Positions 60,149 to 64,000 of a DNA stretch of 64,000 bases are shown in pieces. The notes below the pieces were generated by a model that was not told where the DNA came from, did not search any database, and saw nothing but the letters and a program-made list of their open reading frames with translations. The position numbers and the translations under genes are program-made. The first letter of the stretch is position 1. Each line of letters starts with the position of its first letter. The stretch comes from Pelagihabitans sp963710535 (lineage in GTDB: Bacteria; Bacteroidota; Bacteroidia; Flavobacteriales; Flavobacteriaceae). Where the stretch lies: positions 1-64,000 of the forward strand of contig CAVQAW010000010.1 of assembly GCA_963710535.1 (NCBI GenBank). Reading direction: 5' to 3'.

Positions 60149-62377
60149 ATGATTCCAAAAGTATTTAAGGAGGTCATCGACCTCGGTGACGGTAGGGAAA
60201 TTTCTATCGAGACCGGAAAATTGGCAAAACAGGCCCATGGCGCTGTTGTGGTCCAATCCGGCAAGTGTATGCTACTTTGTACCGTAGTATCGAATTACAA
60301 ACAAAGCGATGTTGATTTTCTTCCGTTGACGGTAGATTATCGCGAAAAATTTGCGGCTTCGGGCCGTTATCCCGGAGGTTTCTTCAAGAGGGAGGCAAGA
60401 CCCAGCGATGGGGAAGTATTGACCATGCGATTGGTAGATCGCGTACTACGCCCACTTTTCCCAAAAGATTACCATTGTGAAACACAGGTGATGATCCAGC
60501 TCATGTCGCACGATGATGACGTGATGCCCGATGCGATGGCCGGTTTGGCCGCTTCGGCTGCGATCCAGTTATCTGATTTTCCATTTGAATGTGCCATTTC
60601 GGAATGCCGAGTGGGCCGTGTAGACGGGAAATTCATTATCAACCCGACCCGGGCCCAATTATTGGAGTCCGATATCGACATGGTCATCGGGGCTTCTGCC
60701 GATTCTGTGATGATGGTGGAAGGTGAAATGGGCGAGATTTCGGAAGAGGATATGGTTGAAGCCATCAAATTTGCCCATGAGGCCATCAAGGCTCAGGTCG
60801 CCGCCCAAATGCGATTGGCCGAAGCGGTCGGCAAAAAGGCAGTAAGGGAGTACGAAACTGAAAGTGAAGACGAGGCCTTGGCCAAAAAAGTGCATGGACT
60901 TGCCTATGACAAGGTTTATGCCGTGGCAAAGGCGGCTTCTGCCAAACACGACAGAAGTGCGGCTTTTGATGCCATCAAGGAGGAAGTGAAAGCAACCTTC
61001 ACGGAGGAAGAATTGGCCGAATATGGCGGTATGGTCAGTAAATATTTTTACAAGGCCGAAAAAGCAGCCGTACGCGACCTTACGTTGAACGAAGGTTTGC
61101 GTTTGGATGGTAGAAAAACCAATGAAATTCGCCCCATATGGTGTGAAATCGATTATTTGCCCTCCACCCATGGTAGCGCCATATTTACGCGAGGGGAAAC
61201 CCAAGCTTTGGCCACGGTTACCTTGGGCACTTCAAGGGAAGCCAACCAAATAGATATGCCTTCATTTGAAGGGGAGGAAACTTTTTACCTCCATTATAAC
61301 TTTCCACCGTTCTCAACAGGCGAGGCACGTCCGATAAGGGGCACCTCCCGAAGGGAAGTAGGCCATGGCAACTTGGCCCAAAGAGCATTGAAAAGAATGG
61401 TGCCAGCCGATTGCCCCTACACCGTTAGGGTGGTATCGGAAGTATTGGAAAGCAACGGGTCGTCTTCAATGGCCACCGTTTGTTCCGGCACCATGGCCTT
61501 GATGGATGCAGGCGTACAATTGAAGAAACCTGTTTCAGGAATCGCGATGGGATTGATTACCGATATGGAATCCGGTAAATATGCCGTTTTATCGGATATC
61601 TTGGGAGATGAAGACCACCTAGGGGATATGGACTTTAAAGTAACCGGTACCGCAGACGGTATTACCGCTTGTCAAATGGACATCAAGGTAAAAGGTCTCA
61701 GTTATGAAATCTTGGTCAAGGCCCTTAAACAAGCCAGGGACGGTAGACTACATATTCTTGAAAAATTGGTGGAAACCATCGCCACCCCCAATCCGGATGT
61801 AAAACCACATGCGCCAAAAATGGTGACAAGGATCATCCCTAACGAGTTTATTGGCGCTTTGATCGGACCAGGTGGTAAAGTCATCCAGGAACTTCAGAAA
61901 ACTACGAAAACCACTATCGTGATCAACGAAGATCCGATCACGGAGGAAGGTATCGTCGAAATTTTGGGAACCAGCCAACAAGGTATCGATGCCGTTTTGG
62001 CTAAAATAGATTCCTTGATGTTCAAGCCAGAGGTTGGCAGCGTTTATGAAGTGAAGGTCATTAAGATGTTAGACTTCGGAGCGGTTGTTGAATATAGGGA
62101 TGCCCCCGGCAATGAAACATTGCTGCATGTCTCTGAATTGGCATGGGAACGTACCGAAAATGTTTCCGATGTGGTCAACATGGGTGACGTTTTTGATGTG
62201 AAATATTTGGGGGTTGATCCCCGTACCCGCAAAGATAAAGTTTCCCGAAAGGCATTATTGCCAAAACCGGAAGGCTATAAAGAGAGACCACCGAGAGTAG
62301 GTGGAGACCGAAGGGATGACCGCCGAGGCGGAGGAAGGGACAGCCGAGATCGAGATCGCAAACCTCGAAGGGACTAA
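60149..62377 (+). CDS. pnp: Polyribonucleotide nucleotidyltransferase (PNPase)
   Basis: A 742-residue 3'-5' phosphorolytic exoribonuclease. It has two RNase PH cores (about 10-145, and about 315-460 with GETQALATVTLGT and FPPFSTGEARPIRG), then a KH domain (about 550-610, GALIGPGGKVIQELQ) and an S1 domain (about 620-690, VGSVYEVKVIKMLDFGAVVE). After residue 700 it adds a short Arg/Gly/Asp-rich tail (GGDRRDDRRGGGRDSRDRDR) that may bind RNA. The 178 bp upstream of the ATG, after the rpsO terminator, shows no exact -7 box. Confidence 0.96.
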   Translation: MIPKVFKEVIDLGDGREISIETGKLAKQAHGAVVVQSGKCMLLCTVVSNYKQSDVDFLPLTVDYREKFAASGRYPGGFFKREARPSDGEVLTMRLVDRVLRPLFPKDYHCETQVMIQLMSHDDDVMPDAMAGLAASAAIQLSDFPFECAISECRVGRVDGKFIINPTRAQLLESDIDMVIGASADSVMMVEGEMGEISEEDMVEAIKFAHEAIKAQVAAQMRLAEAVGKKAVREYETESEDEALAKKVHGLAYDKVYAVAKAASAKHDRSAAFDAIKEEVKATFTEEELAEYGGMVSKYFYKAEKAAVRDLTLNEGLRLDGRKTNEIRPIWCEIDYLPSTHGSAIFTRGETQALATVTLGTSREANQIDMPSFEGEETFYLHYNFPPFSTGEARPIRGTSRREVGHGNLAQRALKRMVPADCPYTVRVVSEVLESNGSSSMATVCSGTMALMDAGVQLKKPVSGIAMGLITDMESGKYAVLSDILGDEDHLGDMDFKVTGTADGITACQMDIKVKGLSYEILVKALKQARDGRLHILEKLVETIATPNPDVKPHAPKMVTRIIPNEFIGALIGPGGKVIQELQKTTKTTIVINEDPITEEGIVEILGTSQQGIDAVLAKIDSLMFKPEVGSVYEVKVIKMLDFGAVVEYRDAPGNETLLHVSELAWERTENVSDVVNMGDVFDVKYLGVDPRTRKDKVSRKALLPKPEGYKERPPRVGGDRRDDRRGGGRDSRDRDRKPRRD

Positions 62378-62403
62378 TCCTTAAGGAATTCCAAGATAAA
62401 ATG

Positions 62404-62432
62404 GCCCCAATTTTTTAATTGGGGCTTTTTTT
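62404..62432 (+). terminator. Terminator after pnp
   Basis: The stem GCCCCAATT / AATTGGGGC with a TTTT loop, followed by seven T. Confidence 0.9.
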
Positions 62433-62539
62433 GTGCGCTTTAACCAAAATATCGGCTTTTTTTTACGATTGTGTAACATTTAGCGATTTTTTACGTATAA
62501 GTATATGCAGCTTATGCAACATGAACTTAATTTATCTAA

Positions 62540-63403
62540 ATGAGACAGCTAAAGATTACCAAACAGGTTACCAACAGGGAAACCGCATCTTTGGACAAAT
62601 ACCTACAAGAAATTGGCAAAGTAGATCTTATTACCGCAGATGAAGAAGTGGAATTGGCACAAAGGATCAAGGCCGGCGATCAAATCGCCCTTGAAAAACT
62701 GACAAAAGCCAATCTTCGTTTTGTGGTATCGGTTGCCAAACAGTATCAAAATCAAGGCCTTACCCTTCCCGATTTGATCAATGAAGGCAATTTGGGCCTG
62801 ATCAAAGCGGCACAACGTTTCGATGAAACCCGTGGTTTTAAGTTTATTTCCTATGCCGTATGGTGGATTCGTCAATCGATCTTGCAGGCATTGGCAGAAC
62901 AATCCCGAATTGTGAGGTTGCCGTTGAACAAAATTGGTTCGATCAACAAAATCAATAAGACATTCGCTTTTTTGGAACAAGCGCATGAACGACAGCCCTC
63001 GGCAGAGGAAATTGCCAAGGAATTGGACATGACCGTCGAGGATGTGAAACAATCCTTGAAAAACTCAGGTCGCCATGTATCCATGGATGCGCCTCTAATC
63101 GATGGGGAAGATTCGAACCTATACGACGTACTTCGTAGCGGGGAATCGCCAAATCCCGATCGTGAATTGTTGCACGAATCACTGCGCACCGAAATAGAAC
63201 GAGCGCTGGAAACCCTTACCCCAAGAGAAGCCGACGTCATTCGTTTGTACTTTGGCCTTGCCGGCCAACATTCCATGACCCTGGAAGAAATAGGAGAAAC
63301 TTTCGACCTTACCAGGGAAAGGGTACGCCAAATCAAGGAAAAAGCCATTAGGAGGTTGAAGCACACTTCCAGAAGCAAAATATTGAAGACCTATCTCGGC
63401 TAA
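62540..63403 (+). CDS. rpoD: Primary RNA polymerase sigma factor (RpoD/SigA)
   Basis: A 287-residue sigma-70 without region 1.1, the usual Bacteroidota form. Region 1.2 lies near the N-terminus (TASLDKYLQEIGKVDLITAD). Region 2 includes LTKANLRFVVSVAKQYQNQG and FKFISYAVWWIRQSI, region 3 is around 130-205, and region 4 ends in the helix-turn-helix TLEEIGETFDLTRERVRQIK. In this phylum it directs polymerase to TTG / TAnnTTTG promoters, which agrees with the boxes found in front of many genes here. Two hairpins follow at 63483 and 63521. Confidence 0.96.
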   Translation: MRQLKITKQVTNRETASLDKYLQEIGKVDLITADEEVELAQRIKAGDQIALEKLTKANLRFVVSVAKQYQNQGLTLPDLINEGNLGLIKAAQRFDETRGFKFISYAVWWIRQSILQALAEQSRIVRLPLNKIGSINKINKTFAFLEQAHERQPSAEEIAKELDMTVEDVKQSLKNSGRHVSMDAPLIDGEDSNLYDVLRSGESPNPDRELLHESLRTEIERALETLTPREADVIRLYFGLAGQHSMTLEEIGETFDLTRERVRQIKEKAIRRLKHTSRSKILKTYLG

Positions 63404-63482
63404 AACGGGAATTGAATTGCAGCGTTAAATGATCCTTAATATTGGAAATTTGGCATTAAAGTTGTAATTTGTGTACAATAAC

Positions 63483-63509
63483 AACAGTTATCATGACTGT
63501 TCGTTTTTT
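63483..63509 (+). terminator. First terminator after rpoD
   Basis: A short stem AACAGT / ACTGTT (63483-63488, 63496-63501) followed by CG and six T. It is weak but correctly placed. The sequence after it repeats the one after the terminator at 30004. Confidence 0.5.
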
Positions 63510-63520
63510 GATTGATGAAT

Positions 63521-63549
63521 AAACTCCGGCTGATTACCGGAGTTTTTTT
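63521..63549 (+). terminator. Second terminator after rpoD
   Basis: The stem AAACTCCGG / CCGGAGTTT with a 7-nt loop and a run of seven T. Confidence 0.88.
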
Positions 63550-63616
63550 ATTACAGGTTACACCCAGGGCTTCTGGGAGACTGAATTATTATGAAATTTA
63601 ACTTTTTTAGAACGCC

Positions 63617-63844
63617 ATGGACGGTACCAATACACAAGCCAACAATCCACTACACGGGATAAAACTCATCGACATGTTGGAACATTTGACTTCGATATAC
63701 AGTTGGGAAGAAATGGCGGCCATCATAAATATCAACTGCTTCAAAAACGATCCATCCATAAAATCATCCTTAAAATTTCTTAGAAAGACCCCTTGGGCCC
63801 GGGCCAAAGTGGAACAATTATATTTGACATCGATATCGCAATGA
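63617..63844 (+). CDS. VF530-family (DUF2132) small DNA-binding-like protein
   Basis: A 75-residue protein. NNPLHGIKLIDMLEHLTSIYSW then INCFKNDPSIKSSLKFLRKT and PWARAKVEQLYL are the signature of the VF530/DUF2132 family, whose structure suggests DNA binding; the function is not established. Normal length. No neighbour within the window on the right: 63845-64000 shows no supported gene. Confidence 0.9.
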   Translation: MDGTNTQANNPLHGIKLIDMLEHLTSIYSWEEMAAIININCFKNDPSIKSSLKFLRKTPWARAKVEQLYLTSISQ

Positions 63845-64000
63845 TCGCCGATCCGATTGCAAAGGCTGCCCCACGTGGCTTTATAAAAAACCACCTTCCC
63901 TATGGTCGTGCAACCGGTTTGCGAAGTAGTTTATAATTCCCCGTCGATTCCATTTGATCGCGCAGGTTGATTGCTTGTGCACAATTGTTTCCTTAAGAAT

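Noticed and set aside
63845..64000. A minus-strand gene end at the right edge (frame ending KLLRKPVARP)
   Set aside because: The frame has a stop codon about 20 bases further upstream and too little sequence remains to judge; no start or domain is visible.
1..64000. tRNA, rRNA or riboswitch genes
   Set aside because: I looked for tRNA-like cloverleaf ends, rRNA landmarks and common riboswitch cores by eye and saw none; a covariance-model scan would be decisive.

Overview
The window is a stretch of a Flavobacteriaceae (Bacteroidota) chromosome, probably marine. The signs are a Na+-pumping NQR operon, type IX secretion (T9SS) genes (plug protein, PorT, CHU_C-type sorted proteins), a zinc-ribbon-less AccD of the flavobacterial kind, a short primary sigma factor, and many promoters carrying the Bacteroidota -7 element TAnnTTTG. 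I saw no rRNA, tRNA, CRISPR array or transposase.

Left part (1-11847): one chromosomal block is present twice in tandem with a 5.92-kb period. On the minus strand each copy carries two carboxypeptidase-regulatory-like exported proteins, a DUF6702 protein, an M1 metallopeptidase, a TatA-like protein and the start of a PAP2 phosphatase. On the plus strand it carries the start of a surface-fibre gene. The first copy cuts that fibre gene off at the duplication junction; the second continues into the full gene.

Surface-fibre locus (11189-27800, all plus strand): this is the unusual part. It reads as three successive cassettes, each made of one or more long repetitive fibre genes followed by a gene for a protein of about 375 residues with a T9SS type B (CHU_C) sorting domain. 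Cassette 1 is a beta-type repeat fibre with 80-82-residue repeats plus sorted protein A. Cassette 2 is reduced to a coiled-coil tail plus sorted protein B, a near-copy of A. Cassette 3 is a giant collagen-like protein with about 1,540 residues of Gly-X-Y, a short collagen-like protein, a protein ending in a C1q/TNF-like jelly-roll head, and an intact sorted protein. The fibre genes share an N-terminal module (Leu-Glu-Leu, YNTD, YNG.W). Several reading frames here are broken by single-base indels. A similar break in nqrD suggests that many, perhaps all, are consensus errors, although real decay or phase variation cannot be excluded.

Middle (27997-46361): M15 (Tat-signal) and M48 peptidases, a tiny membrane protein, an ankyrin protein, gpmI, map and a methyltransferase on plus. 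The nqrABCDEF operon follows on minus, with a small conserved gene and apbE, the FMN transferase that matures NqrB and NqrC. Then come the T9SS plug protein, apaG, pruA and a DinB-like protein.

Right part (46363-64000): housekeeping genes rsmG, a fatty-acid desaturase, a PLP aminotransferase, trkH-trkA, ubiE-porT, a TrmH-type RNA methyltransferase, a TamL-type lipidated Omp85, fbaA, accD, rpsO, pnp, rpoD and a VF530-family gene, with clear hairpin terminators after rpsO, pnp and rpoD.

How it fits together: the cell has the machinery (T9SS plug, PorT, Omp85/TamL) to export and anchor the type B proteins encoded beside the fibre genes. My reading, which is inference, is that the fibre locus builds modular collagen-like or beta-stalk surface appendages anchored through T9SS partners.
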